Shown in pieces: positions 34,201 to 42,438 of a DNA stretch of 52,375 nt. Position 1 is the stretch's first letter. Every line of letters starts with the position of its first letter. Made by a program: the position numbers and the translations under genes. The notes below the pieces were generated by a model that made no database searches, had not been told where the DNA came from, and saw only the letters and a list, made by a program, of their open reading frames with translations. The stretch is from an uncultured Bacteriovoracaceae bacterium (GTDB lineage: Bacteria > Bdellovibrionota > Bacteriovoracia > Bacteriovoracales > Bacteriovoracaceae): NCBI GenBank assembly GCA_938034385.1, contig CALHLC010000037.1, forward strand, positions 1-52,375, given 5' to 3'.

Positions 34201-35958
34201 TATAAAATTATCGTTAAGCCGATTGAGAGTTATGAATTATACAAGGTATACGGTAAAAATGAGAGAAGAGATGCTTTCAATGGAGCAACTTTTTACTCAG
34301 CTGATGGAACTGTAGTAGAGCTTGATGATAAAGATGGAAACTTTCACTCTTATATTATTCAGTTCAAAGAAGAAATGACTTGTGAAGATCATGATGAGCA
34401 AGAAGTTGCTGATATTGGTTGTGCTGATGGAAGCAGAGAAGGATTTAAAAACCTAGAGACATTTGCTGATATTGCAGGTTGTGCGGGTGGATTTTCTAAT
34501 GAAGGTGTTTTACCTCAACATAGATATAGAGATGAATCATGTAAAGGAATGGGGAACGATTCAAAGAATCCAAATGGTGAAGGATGTGGTATTAGAAACA
34601 TCTGTGCTAAAGGATGGGAAGTTCTTCCAACTGTTTCTGTTTTATCTAAACTAACGGATGGGAAATATTGTCATGCAATGGAGCAAGATGATTTAACTGG
34701 AAATATTGCTTTCGTTACAGGTGTAACGAGTTTTGGATGGTCAAAAGTTTATGATAAAGACGAAGACCTTTTAAATGCAATTTTAAGTTATGAAGATGAG
34801 AGAGAGAATTACCTTGCAACAGGAGCTAAGAATTATAAAAATCATGTAAATGATTTATTTTACTGTGGAGGTAAGAAAGTTGCTCATGGACCATATAATA
34901 ATGCAAAAACTTACTTCACAACTTTTTCTCATAATGCTTGTAGAGGAGCTAGTAGCTTTTCAAGTTGTAAGTCTGCAGGTGGATTCTTTGAAGCTGACAG
35001 ATATAAACAAACACTTAATAGTGACATGACAAGAGGTCTTGCTAGTACTGACTTGAAAGGAGGAGGAGTAGTTTGTGTTAGGTCTTCTAAAGTTGATGAT
35101 CTTGAAATAGAAGATGATCTTAGAGGTGAAGAAGATGAAATGGAAAAACTTTTCTGTGAAAATATCTTAGTAAATGGAAGTTTTGAAGAAGGACACTCTT
35201 TAAGTGGAAACTCTTGGAATACTTTCGCTGAGGTCGATGGTTGGTATGCTGATAGTAGATATTCTGATGCTGCAATTGAAATTCAATGTGGTAATGCAGG
35301 GCCGTTAGCAACTCATGAAAGTTGTAACTTAGAACTAGATGCTCATCATGGTAAAAACGGATTTTCTGAAAGTGATGCAGGAGTTAATCAAGTGATTAAT
35401 CTTAAGAAAGGGAAAAGTTATAGCTTAAGTTTTGATATTTTTGCTAGATCATCAAAAGCATCAAGTAACGAAATGAGTATATTAGTAAATAATGAAGAAG
35501 TCTTCTCTTTTAAATCTAGTGATAAATCTTGGGTAAGAAAATCTATTACTTTTGTTGCTAATAGAAGTGGTAGACAAATTTTATCATTAAGAGGTAATAA
35601 GGATACAGATACTATTGGTGCAAACCTAGATAATATTGTTCTTGTTGAGAGTGAATGTATGGAGTCCCAAGAAGAAGATAGTGAAGTAGATGTAGATGCA
35701 ACAGCTCCAGTTGATCATCACTATAATCCAGAAAAGCCTAAGCAGAAAAGATTTAAACTATCTTGTGCTTCATTAAAGGCCGGAGAAAAGATTCCTGCAA
35801 AAACTTTATCTAAGGTTCCAGTTTCTCTAAGAAGCCATCTTAAAAAGCATGGTATTTCTTTAACTAAGCAATGTGGTAAATATAAGAGTTTTTATCTTGA
35901 TTATATTTTCAATGGTGAGTTAGAAGAATTATCAGTTCAACCAAATTACTATAAGTAA
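31270..35958 (+). CDS. Giant surface lipoprotein with Cys-rich repeats
   Basis: A 1562-residue protein with a type II signal peptide (LLLGC, lipidated C16). About 13 repeats of about 58 residues follow (about 45-820), each with four cysteines and the frame CGD..HG..ETR.RY...V.(F/Y)G..C.SE.Q.RTC.NG..S.WSGSY...C. A calcium-loop-like DKDGDGLGD begins a beta domain (about 835-1030). A second Cys-rich domain with GCADGSREGF and IAGCAGGF lies at about 1055-1270. A jelly-roll, carbohydrate-binding-like domain starts at NGSFEEG (about 1300-1460). Looks like an adhesin or cell-surface recognition protein. It is a single gene with its own long leader. Confidence 0.8.
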   Translation: MIFLRYVCCLFLLLGCQDASFYQDGVATGEINLPDNREQDEDDNIIDQFRNCDDLNHGESIDLMLFEKQVVEFGEQCKEVDVTKSCDDGIVSYSSEGELVNIDDYFEECEETDALACGNIPHGGTMTRVRFQDSQVAFGGTCESETQTSVCYNGSLSDFSGSYSFETCNVGDAKSCDGLGHGSSETRTRFETPTVVYGGTCNSEEQTRTCNNGTVSDWSGTFTNTTCMVEDAKSCGDTAHNGVESRTMYQDSEVENGGQCVSEQQTRTCTNGDLSAWSGSFKNEACIVGDPKDCGDLSHLGTETRVRYEKSLVGFDLECQSEEQNRTCNDGTLSDWSGSYTKDSCVNEDPKNCGDLNHNSSETRIMFKSEKVSHGGLCESETQSRECHNGELSDWTGSYTQESCQVEDPKNCGDIQHGESEDRLRYESISVNFGETCSSEKQVRTCSDGEMSEWTGSYENSSCIVKDPLTCGDTAHNGEETRTMFKKSSVDHGDVCESEKQVRTCSNGTMSGWSGSFTEVSCIVKDPAACGNTTSGSVETRTRYLESTVAYGGKCESQVQERLCTNGSFGNWSGTYTNESCEVEAAKNCGNIEHGGSESRTRFENSIVGFGDQCKSELQQRTCNNGELGKWSGSYTHLDCSVDVAKSCGDTADGDYEFRKKYKSEVANFGEVCEQEEQKRQCINGNFSEWSGSFEKDKCEAAKPKNCGDVIHGGIEVRVRYETDVINKGESCKSEEQKRECVNGEFGSWSGSYEEETCRRIRNCAFNGGMIPHGENASRVRFRSELVPSGETCEKEEQLALCEDGVIGDFDGSYEHETCDVKGEECHKGKVLTITIDKDGDGLGDTEPVEIISYKGQYNNADNYNYYSWSAHPHIGPNPDGYKSHAYLYEGPDGLSFQFYFNKDKIKGEQYNGSPNSVVKLDILTEGNHFDDAVILADDKNELKYKGEVNGQNLYEGRFHYWYNTDGGVIGPFNGEDYKIIVKPIESYELYKVYGKNERRDAFNGATFYSADGTVVELDDKDGNFHSYIIQFKEEMTCEDHDEQEVADIGCADGSREGFKNLETFADIAGCAGGFSNEGVLPQHRYRDESCKGMGNDSKNPNGEGCGIRNICAKGWEVLPTVSVLSKLTDGKYCHAMEQDDLTGNIAFVTGVTSFGWSKVYDKDEDLLNAILSYEDERENYLATGAKNYKNHVNDLFYCGGKKVAHGPYNNAKTYFTTFSHNACRGASSFSSCKSAGGFFEADRYKQTLNSDMTRGLASTDLKGGGVVCVRSSKVDDLEIEDDLRGEEDEMEKLFCENILVNGSFEEGHSLSGNSWNTFAEVDGWYADSRYSDAAIEIQCGNAGPLATHESCNLELDAHHGKNGFSESDAGVNQVINLKKGKSYSLSFDIFARSSKASSNEMSILVNNEEVFSFKSSDKSWVRKSITFVANRSGRQILSLRGNKDTDTIGANLDNIVLVESECMESQEEDSEVDVDATAPVDHHYNPEKPKQKRFKLSCASLKAGEKIPAKTLSKVPVSLRSHLKKHGISLTKQCGKYKSFYLDYIFNGELEELSVQPNYYK
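31406..33726 (+). repeat. 13 coding repeats, about 174 bases each
   Basis: Twelve clear copies and one degenerate first copy of a unit of about 58 codons. The DNA of neighbouring copies is diverged, with only short identical runs such as those around TGTGGAGAT. The array is therefore old and conserved at protein level rather than recently expanded. The last copy is the most different, with an insertion after its first cysteine. Confidence 0.85.
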
Positions 35959-35968
35959 AAAAAATGTG

Positions 35969-35994
35969 TTCCAAGGGCTTAAAAGCCCTTGGAA
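35969..35994 (-). terminator. Hairpin shared by two convergent genes
   Basis: TTCCAAGGGC-TTAAAA-GCCCTTGGAA is a 10-bp perfect stem. On the minus strand it is followed by CACATTTTTTTT, a good terminator for serB; its upstream arm is made of the last codons of serB. On the plus strand it is preceded by an A-run and followed by TAACTT, so it can also help end the surface protein transcript. Confidence 0.88.
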
Positions 35995-37166
35995 TAACTT
36001 TCTGGAATTCCAAGAAAAGATAAAATTGATGTCATTGGTCCATGACTCATTTGATGACCAGCACTCTTTCGAACAACTTCTTTTGCATGAAAAGCAATCC
36101 CCATACCAGCAGTCGAGAGCATTTCTAAATCATTTGCGCCGTCTCCAATTGCAACAACTTGTTCTAAAGAAATTGATTCTTGTTGTGCGATGAGTTCTAA
36201 TAAAATTGATTTTTGTGTGGCATCAACGATTTGACCTTCCACCTTTCCGGTTAGTTTTCCTTCGTTATCAAATTGTAGTTTGTTGGCAAAAGCATAATCT
36301 AATCCTAGCTTCCTCTTGAAATGATCAGTAAAAAATGTAAAACCTCCAGATATTACCCCTACTTTAAAACCAAGGCTTTTTACAATCTTTATAAAATCTT
36401 CAACGCCTTCAGTAAGAGGAATTCTATCTAATAGATTATCAAGTTTAGATCGTTCTAAACCCTCTAGGGTACTGACTCTTTTATGTAAAGACTGAGTAAA
36501 GTCTATTCTTCCTTCCATGGCTTCATTGGTAATGGCCTTAACTTCTGGTCCACTACCTGCTAGCATTGCTAGTTCTTCAATTACTTCTGTTTGGATAAGG
36601 GTTGAGTCCATATCAAAAATAATGAGTCTCTTGTTAAATCTAAAAACATTATTCTCTACTATCGATAAATCAACACAATGTTTCTTAGAGATTTCTAGGA
36701 TAGATGTTTTTATATTTCTCAGATCTAATGGATCATTACAAACAAAGCATAAATCAAGAGTTGTAAGGAGATTTCCAGATGATCGATTATCAATATTTAA
36801 TAAGTTTAAAAACTTTTTGGCACAAAAACTTGTGATATCTTTAAAAAAATCTGAACTCAACCCTTCTGGGCTGACACAGCTTATAATAAACTCTTGAGCA
36901 TAACTTCTATTAATATTTTGAGCTTCAATGAATTTATAATCAAATTCGACGCCTAGATTTTTAGTCTCAAAAAGAAAGTCTTTTAGAACTGTATCTTGTT
37001 GATCAGAGTTACTCATTTGTGCTAAGATACTTAGAGATAAAAGTCCATGAGTCACTGATTGACCAATATCATTAATTTTTAAATTGTGTTTAGCAATCAG
37101 ACTGCTGAGACTAGCTGTAATCCCAGGTTTATCGAGTCCAGAAATATTAAGTAATAAATGTTTCAT
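35979..37166 (-). CDS. serB: Phosphoserine phosphatase with ACT region
   Basis: Last step of serine biosynthesis: phosphoserine to serine. The N-terminal about 170 residues form a regulatory part: an ACT domain (GLDKPGITASLSSL) and a second, weaker ACT-like half. The HAD domain follows, with nucleophile D185 and acid D187 in IIFDMDSTL, EVIEELA, then VISGGFTFF and K/D motifs, ending with GDGANDLEML and AKEVVRKSA. 395 residues, longer than E. coli SerB (about 322), as in double-ACT forms. It is two bases upstream of nothing else on this strand and follows pgsA by one base, so they are cotranscribed. Confidence 0.92.
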   Translation of the reverse strand: MKHLLLNISGLDKPGITASLSSLIAKHNLKINDIGQSVTHGLLSLSILAQMSNSDQQDTVLKDFLFETKNLGVEFDYKFIEAQNINRSYAQEFIISCVSPEGLSSDFFKDITSFCAKKFLNLLNIDNRSSGNLLTTLDLCFVCNDPLDLRNIKTSILEISKKHCVDLSIVENNVFRFNKRLIIFDMDSTLIQTEVIEELAMLAGSGPEVKAITNEAMEGRIDFTQSLHKRVSTLEGLERSKLDNLLDRIPLTEGVEDFIKIVKSLGFKVGVISGGFTFFTDHFKRKLGLDYAFANKLQFDNEGKLTGKVEGQIVDATQKSILLELIAQQESISLEQVVAIGDGANDLEMLSTAGMGIAFHAKEVVRKSAGHQMSHGPMTSILSFLGIPESYSKGF

Positions 37167-37167
37167 T

Positions 37168-37782
37168 TTATTTCGCTTTTTTTAGTTTTCTTTTCTGTTG
37201 AACAGTCTTTAATAATCCTAAGGTGTAAATAGTTGCAGAGATGACTGATAAGAGTGCTGAGATAATAATGAAAACTTTCCCCAAAAGATTAAACGGGATA
37301 TTGACCCAGACTCCGCCAATCATAAGAAAAGGAATCCCAAACATTTGGGTAGCTGTTTTCCACTTACCTAAGTAACTTACCGGAACCTGCAGGTTTTGAT
37401 TACTAGCTAATAACCTAAGAGAGGTCATATAAAGCTCTCTAACAACTAAAATAATAACAACCCAATCATAAATCCGATCAAGTGATAAGAGCATAATCAA
37501 CGCACTTACAACTAAAAACTTATCTGCTATAGGGTCCAAAAATGAACCAATGACTGTTTCTATATTTCTTTTCCTAGCAATATAGCCATCAAAAAAGTCT
37601 GTCACACTAGCAATAAAGAAAAAAAATGAAGCCAAGACTCCATATGTGAGAATTTCAGATTGAATATCTGTAAATTTAATCAGGTATAAGAACCCTACAA
37701 TTATTGGAATAAGCACAACTCTAAAGAGTGTTAATCGATTAGGGAGGTTATCTATTTCCCAAATGTTATTATTTTGATCCAC
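37168..37782 (-). CDS. pgsA: CDP-diacylglycerol-glycerol-3-phosphate phosphatidyltransferase
   Basis: Makes phosphatidylglycerol phosphate from CDP-diacylglycerol and glycerol 3-phosphate, in the inner membrane. The CDP-alcohol phosphotransferase motif D-G-x2-A-R-x8-G-x3-D-x3-D is complete: D65, G66, A69, R70, G79, D83 and D87. Five to six membrane spans flank it. NLPNRLTLFRVVLIP at the N-terminus and REL-rich SLRLLAS in the middle are typical of PgsA. 204 residues. First gene of a short unit with serB. Confidence 0.93.
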   Translation of the reverse strand: MDQNNNIWEIDNLPNRLTLFRVVLIPIIVGFLYLIKFTDIQSEILTYGVLASFFFFIASVTDFFDGYIARKRNIETVIGSFLDPIADKFLVVSALIMLLSLDRIYDWVVIILVVRELYMTSLRLLASNQNLQVPVSYLGKWKTATQMFGIPFLMIGGVWVNIPFNLLGKVFIIISALLSVISATIYTLGLLKTVQQKRKLKKAK

Positions 37783-37901
37783 AATGGGACTAGTTTAATT
37801 CCCAGTTTGCCTTTGGTCATTCACTTTTTTCCTCCTAGAATTTGTATGCGTTTTTCTTGTTAAAATAGGATAGATAGGACTATCTCAAAGGGAATTTATT
37901 T

Positions 37902-38624
37902 ATGAGTGCAGAATTAAATTTAATCTTAAAAACTTCTAATAAAATTGAAAAACGTGTCTTGCCAAGGTTTCCTTTAAATTATTTAACATTTAGGCTCCAA
38001 GGCGAAGAAGACAGAACTCTTAGTACTTTTTCTGTTAAAGATATTTCACTGACTGGTTTTCAATTAGAAAGAGCTAGTGGGACTAAAGGATTAAATGTTG
38101 GAGATACTCTCAAAGGAACATTGAGTTGGTATGGAGAAAGATGTTTTATTAGTGCTGAAATAAAATGGATAAAAGATAAAAAACTAGGCCTTCACTTTGA
38201 AGAATCTAAAATTGTTAAATCTAAAATCGAATCATTTTTGGAGATCTCAAATTTTGTTAGAAACTTAAGGCCTCTACATAAAGAAAAGTATGAAATCCAA
38301 AAGCCTCAAGGTCTAAAATATTGGCTTCAAGCTGATGGTCCAATTGAGCTATTTGTATGGACTCACTCAAATGGAGAAATTGCTAGATTTCAAATTATCT
38401 TATTTAAAGATTTTATTGAATGGGATATGCAAGGAACTCAAACAGGTGATGTGATTAATAAAAGAAATTTAGAAACACCTCTTCTAAATGAAGAAGAGTT
38501 CGCTTTCCAACTTGATTCTTATAGAAATGAACCACGTGTTGAGAAAGCAAAAAACTTTTTATCAAAACTAAACACAGATCATATAGATGAGACGACTCTA
38601 GAGTTTCTTATAAGAAATATTTAA
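37902..38624 (+). CDS. PilZ domain protein, probable c-di-GMP receptor
   Basis: A 240-residue soluble protein. Residues about 17-95 form a PilZ domain: R18-V-L-P-R22 is the RxxxR motif, and D47-I-S-L-T-G52 the D/N-x-S-x2-G motif; together these are the c-di-GMP contacts. The C-terminal 140 residues (beta-rich, FVWTHSNGEIARFQ) have no known family and might be an effector or output domain. GGGAAT precedes the ATG. c-di-GMP controls predation and motility in Bdellovibrio-like bacteria, but the target here cannot be told. Confidence 0.88.
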   Translation: MSAELNLILKTSNKIEKRVLPRFPLNYLTFRLQGEEDRTLSTFSVKDISLTGFQLERASGTKGLNVGDTLKGTLSWYGERCFISAEIKWIKDKKLGLHFEESKIVKSKIESFLEISNFVRNLRPLHKEKYEIQKPQGLKYWLQADGPIELFVWTHSNGEIARFQIILFKDFIEWDMQGTQTGDVINKRNLETPLLNEEEFAFQLDSYRNEPRVEKAKNFLSKLNTDHIDETTLEFLIRNI

Positions 38625-38699
38625 ATCTATCTTACTTGGCCATAAGAACATTTTAAGCATAAAATAACTCTGTTTTCACCTGAATCCTTTAGGAGAGTT

Positions 38700-39653
38700 A
38701 TGAACAGAAATCTTGCCCTTGAATTCGTACGTGTAACTGAAATGGCCGCTATTGCTTCAGCGAGGCAAATGGGGCGTGGTGATGAGAAAGCTGCCGATCA
38801 AGCAGCTGTAGATGCTATGAGATCCATGCTTGATTCTGTTGAGTGTAGAGGAACAGTAGTTATAGGTGAAGGAGAAAGAGACGAAGCTCCAATGCTCTAC
38901 ATAGGAGAAAAAGTTGGCTCAGGAAATGGGCCAGAGATTGAAATCGCACTTGATCCTCTAGAAGGGACGACAATTTGCGCTAATGGAATGCCCAATTCTA
39001 TTTCTGTGATGGCCATTGGTGATAAAGGAAACCTTTTAAATGCTCCAGATATTTATATGAAAAAAATTGCAGTTGGAGCTGACTGTAAGGGCGTTATTGA
39101 TATTACAAAATCACCAACGGAGAATTTAAAAAGAGTAGCAGAAGTTAAAAATTGTAGAATTCAAGATTTAACTGCAATTGTTTTAGATAGACCAAGGCAT
39201 TCTGAATTAATAAAAGAGTTAAGAGAATCTGGTTGTAGAATTTACTTAATTGGAGATGGAGACGTTTCAGCAGCGATTGCAACTACCGATCCTGACTCTG
39301 GTGTAGATATTTTATTTGGTACAGGTGGAGCTCCAGAAGGGGTTATTGCTGCTGCTGCATTAAGATGTGTTGGTGGAGATTTCCAAGGGATTTTAAAACC
39401 AAGAACTGATGATGATATTTTGAGGGCCAAGAAAATGGGTATAGAAAATATCGATAAAGTTTTTCAAATCGATGAGCTGGCAAAAGGAAATGTTTTATTC
39501 TGTGCTACAGGAGTAACGGATGGAAGTTTCTTACCGGGAGTAAGATTTAAATCTTGGGGTGCCATAACGAATTCAATTGTGATGAGAAGTGAATCAGGAA
39601 CTATTAGAAATATTCAAGCACATCATCGCTTTGATATGAAACCGAGGTATTAA
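38700..39653 (+). CDS. glpX: Fructose-1,6-bisphosphatase class II (GlpX)
   Basis: Removes the 1-phosphate of fructose 1,6-bisphosphate in gluconeogenesis. 317 residues. The class II motifs GEGERDEAPMLYIGEKVG and DPLEGTT, with metal-binding Glu and Asp, are present, as are GDGDVSAAIATT and GTGGAPEGVIAAAA. AGGAGAG lies 5 bases before the ATG. It is the first gene of a tightly packed run: the next ORF starts at the base after its stop. With pckA in the same window it completes the two irreversible steps of gluconeogenesis. Confidence 0.96.
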   Translation: MNRNLALEFVRVTEMAAIASARQMGRGDEKAADQAAVDAMRSMLDSVECRGTVVIGEGERDEAPMLYIGEKVGSGNGPEIEIALDPLEGTTICANGMPNSISVMAIGDKGNLLNAPDIYMKKIAVGADCKGVIDITKSPTENLKRVAEVKNCRIQDLTAIVLDRPRHSELIKELRESGCRIYLIGDGDVSAAIATTDPDSGVDILFGTGGAPEGVIAAAALRCVGGDFQGILKPRTDDDILRAKKMGIENIDKVFQIDELAKGNVLFCATGVTDGSFLPGVRFKSWGAITNSIVMRSESGTIRNIQAHHRFDMKPRY

Positions 39654-40082
39654 ATGCCAGCAGTAGAGAGAACGGAAACTTTCAATGCTCCTATTGAATC
39701 AGTCTATGAAGCGATTATTGACTTTGAGTCTTACCCTGACTTTGTTGATGGTGTTGAAGAAATAAAAATTCTAAAAAAGACTAAGAAAAAACTAAAAGTT
39801 CAATATACTGTGAATATGATTAAAGTTGCTACTTATGTAATTGAAGTGAAACTTGATGAGCCTTATGGGATAACTTGGAAACTTGTTTCTGGTGATTTTT
39901 TTAAAAAAAATTCAGGTTATTGGGAGTTAGAAGAAATTAGTACTAAGAAGACTGAAGTTACTTATGGACTAGATGTAGATTTTAAAATTTTCGCGCCCAA
40001 GATGGTTGTAAATAAATTAGTAAAAACAAGTCTACCTCTGATGATGAAATCATTTCATAAAAAAGCGAAGTCTATTAAATAA
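39654..40082 (+). CDS. RatA-like SRPBCC domain protein
   Basis: A 142-residue single-domain SRPBCC (START-like) protein: RTETFNAPIESVYEAIIDFESYPDFVDGVEEIKIL at the start is characteristic of the RatA/COQ10 polyketide cyclase family. RatA associates with 50S subunits in E. coli, while COQ10 binds quinone; which role applies here is not clear. ATG starts directly after the glpX stop, so it is cotranslated. No toxin-antitoxin partner lies nearby. Confidence 0.8.
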   Translation: MPAVERTETFNAPIESVYEAIIDFESYPDFVDGVEEIKILKKTKKKLKVQYTVNMIKVATYVIEVKLDEPYGITWKLVSGDFFKKNSGYWELEEISTKKTEVTYGLDVDFKIFAPKMVVNKLVKTSLPLMMKSFHKKAKSIK

Positions 40083-40084
40083 TC

Positions 40085-40732
40085 TTGGAAAATTTGAAAA
40101 AAAATTACGAGGAAGTTTTAAAAGAACTTGGAGAAACTAAATTAGTAATCGTTTCTAAAAATCAATCAATTGAAAAAATTCAATTTTTATACGACCTTGG
40201 ACATAGAGATTTTGGTGAAAATAAAGTTCAGGAGTTAAGTCATAAGTCTGAAGCCTTATCAAACTTGGATATTCGTTGGCATTTCATTGGTAATCTTCAA
40301 AGCAACAAAGTAAAAAAACTTTTAGTAATTAGGAATCTACACTTTATTCACTCAGTTTCTAAGATGAGTTTGGTAGAGGAATTGATCAGAAATATGTGTG
40401 AGGTCAGCTATTTTTTACAAGTAAATACTTCAGGAGAAGATGAAAAATCTGGCTTTTTAGAATTGAGTGAAATTGAGCAGGCCCTAGAGAAAATCGCTAA
40501 AAAAGGTCATTCTGTTCAAGGGTTAATGACTATAGGAGCAATTCGTACAAATTCTTTTGAAGATGACGCAAGGAGCTGCTTTTCTAAGCTTGTTAAAATT
40601 AAAGAGACATTACGAGCTGAGTATTTTCTTAATCAACAAATTGATCTATCTATGGGGATGAGTAAAGATTATCACATTGCACTAAATTATCATTCAGATT
40701 GGGTGCGCATAGGAAGTAGGATATTTTCATGA
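40085..40732 (+). CDS. YggS family PLP-binding protein
   Basis: A 215-residue PLP homeostasis protein. VIVSKNQS holds the PLP lysine (K25). HRDFGENKVQEL, WHFIGNLQSNKVK, LMTIGA and LSMGMSKDYHIAL are the family's conserved blocks, the last binding the PLP phosphate. It starts with TTG two bases after the previous stop and ends with a four-base overlap into the rhodanese gene. YggS proteins affect PLP balance and amino-acid metabolism. Confidence 0.9.
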   Translation: MENLKKNYEEVLKELGETKLVIVSKNQSIEKIQFLYDLGHRDFGENKVQELSHKSEALSNLDIRWHFIGNLQSNKVKKLLVIRNLHFIHSVSKMSLVEELIRNMCEVSYFLQVNTSGEDEKSGFLELSEIEQALEKIAKKGHSVQGLMTIGAIRTNSFEDDARSCFSKLVKIKETLRAEYFLNQQIDLSMGMSKDYHIALNYHSDWVRIGSRIFS

Positions 40733-41271
40733 AAATATTAGTTTTGGTTTTAAGTCTTTTAAGCTGTTCAGAGTACCAAGCTCCGAACAAGAAAGTTGAA
40801 AATATTAAAAGGGCAAAAGTAGTGAATAATAGGCCTGAAGACGATGCTGAAAATTTAAAGAAAATTCACCTAATGTTCGAACATTATCAATCTGAATTTA
40901 AGAGTGTGAAAAACATTGTTCCTAAAGAAGCAATTGCAATCAAAGAAGCAATCTACGTGGACGTTAGAGAAGAAAAAGAGAGAAAAGTTTCTCAAATCAA
41001 GAATGCAATTACGAAGAAAGTATTACTTGAAAACCTAGATGATTATAAAGACAAAAAAATTATCTCTTATTGTACTATTGGCTATAGAAGTGGTCGATTT
41101 ACAAAAAAACTTATGGATAAAGGGCTTAAGGCCTATAATTTAAGAGGTGGATTATTACTTTGGAGTCATGCAAATTATCAAGTTTATCTCAATGATAAAG
41201 TGACTAATAGAATTCATGTCTATGATTCTCCGTGGGACTTAGTAAAGTCCGGGTATGTTTCAGTCTATTAA
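40729..41271 (+). CDS. Lipoprotein with rhodanese domain
   Basis: A 180-residue protein with a lipobox (LSLLSC, lipidated C13) and a rhodanese domain from about residue 65: YVDVREEKERKVSQIKNA and the active-site loop CTIGYRSG with C115. Rhodaneses transfer sulfur; an outer or periplasmic anchored form is unusual and may serve redox sulfur traffic in the envelope. It overlaps the previous gene's stop (ATGA). The C-terminus after the domain ends in an aromatic-rich 20 residues. Confidence 0.85.
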   Translation: MKILVLVLSLLSCSEYQAPNKKVENIKRAKVVNNRPEDDAENLKKIHLMFEHYQSEFKSVKNIVPKEAIAIKEAIYVDVREEKERKVSQIKNAITKKVLLENLDDYKDKKIISYCTIGYRSGRFTKKLMDKGLKAYNLRGGLLLWSHANYQVYLNDKVTNRIHVYDSPWDLVKSGYVSVY

Positions 41272-41276
41272 AAACA

Positions 41277-42437
41277 ATGCAAGATTCTCTTTTTCAATTT
41301 AGTGATCACAACCAACCATTGGCCTATAAAATTCGGCCACAAGATTTTAATGGCTTTCATGGACAAGACTTTATAAAATCAACTCTTGAGAAATTTAATT
41401 CTTCAAATTGCCCACATTTTATTCTTCATGGACCTGCAGGTACTGGTAAAACTACTGCTGCTTTGATTCTAGGTCATCACTTAAAGTTAGATGTTCAGGT
41501 TTTTAATGCTGTCTTAGGTGGAATAGGTGAGTTAAAAAAAATCTTAGCTCATATTAAGGATCAAAAAGATCTTTATCACAAAAAGTGTATTCTTTTTGTT
41601 GATGAAGTTCATAGAATTCATAAAGCAGCTCAAGATGCACTTCTACCATATTTAGAAAAAGGTGATTTTATTTTTATTGGAGCAACTACCGAGCATCCTC
41701 AAATTGTTTTAAATAAAGCACTCTTATCAAGAGTCAATTTATTAAAGTTCAAAACTCATAGTGATGAAAGTCTTAAGAAGATTTTAAATACTGGTAACGA
41801 GAATTTGAATATCTCAGATTCAATTCTAGATTTAGTTGTAAATTTTTCAAATGGAGATGCTAGGTTTGCTCTCAGCAAACTTGAGAGAATTTATGAATCA
41901 AAGTTAGATGATATTGATGAAATTAAAGCTCTACTTGCTCAAGAAGCTAGGTTTTATGATAAAAAATCAACTAGGCATTATGATGTCATTTCAGCATTTA
42001 TTAAAAGTATTCGAGGAAGTGATATTGACGCAGCTTTATTATACTTAGCTGTGATGCTTGATGGAGGAGAAGACCCCGTATTTATTGCCAGGAGGATGAT
42101 GATCCTTGCTAGCGAAGACATAGGTAATGCTGATATAAATGCTCTCACAATGGCAAATAACGCTCACTATGCTGTCAAAAATCTAGGGATGCCTGAAGCT
42201 AGAATCACTCTTTCTCAGGCCTGTATTTATTTAGCAAGAGCACCAAAATCAAATAATGCTTATAAAGCTATTGATAGGGCAATAGATATTGTAAAAAATA
42301 GAGCGACCATTGAAGTACCAACTCACTTGAGAAACTATCATCCAGATAAAATGCATTATAAATACCCTCATAATTATGAAGGTAATCATGTTGAGCAAGT
42401 CTATAGTCTTATTGAAGAACCAATTTATAAAGATTAG
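41277..42437 (+). CDS. rarA: Replication-associated recombination protein RarA
   Basis: RarA (MgsA) is a AAA+ ATPase of the WRNIP1 family that acts at stalled forks with SSB. 386 residues. Walker A is HGPAGTGKTT (about 51-60), Walker B LFVDEVHR, and the sensor/arginine-finger region GATTEHPQIVLNKALLSR. The C-terminal DUF-like domain has DPVFIARRMMILASEDIGNAD and MPEARI. The ATG at 41277 gives the family N-terminus. The plus-strand run ends here; its stop is one base from the convergent oxygenase gene. Confidence 0.93.
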   Translation: MQDSLFQFSDHNQPLAYKIRPQDFNGFHGQDFIKSTLEKFNSSNCPHFILHGPAGTGKTTAALILGHHLKLDVQVFNAVLGGIGELKKILAHIKDQKDLYHKKCILFVDEVHRIHKAAQDALLPYLEKGDFIFIGATTEHPQIVLNKALLSRVNLLKFKTHSDESLKKILNTGNENLNISDSILDLVVNFSNGDARFALSKLERIYESKLDDIDEIKALLAQEARFYDKKSTRHYDVISAFIKSIRGSDIDAALLYLAVMLDGGEDPVFIARRMMILASEDIGNADINALTMANNAHYAVKNLGMPEARITLSQACIYLARAPKSNNAYKAIDRAIDIVKNRATIEVPTHLRNYHPDKMHYKYPHNYEGNHVEQVYSLIEEPIYKD

Positions 42438-42438
42438 C

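Noticed and set aside
39654-40082. Type II toxin (RatA) with antitoxin
   Set aside because: The SRPBCC match is good but no RatB-like partner is adjacent, and the gene is embedded in a metabolic operon.
41232-41276. Extended start of rarA
   Set aside because: The extra residues are shadowed by the end of the rhodanese gene and have no ribosome site.
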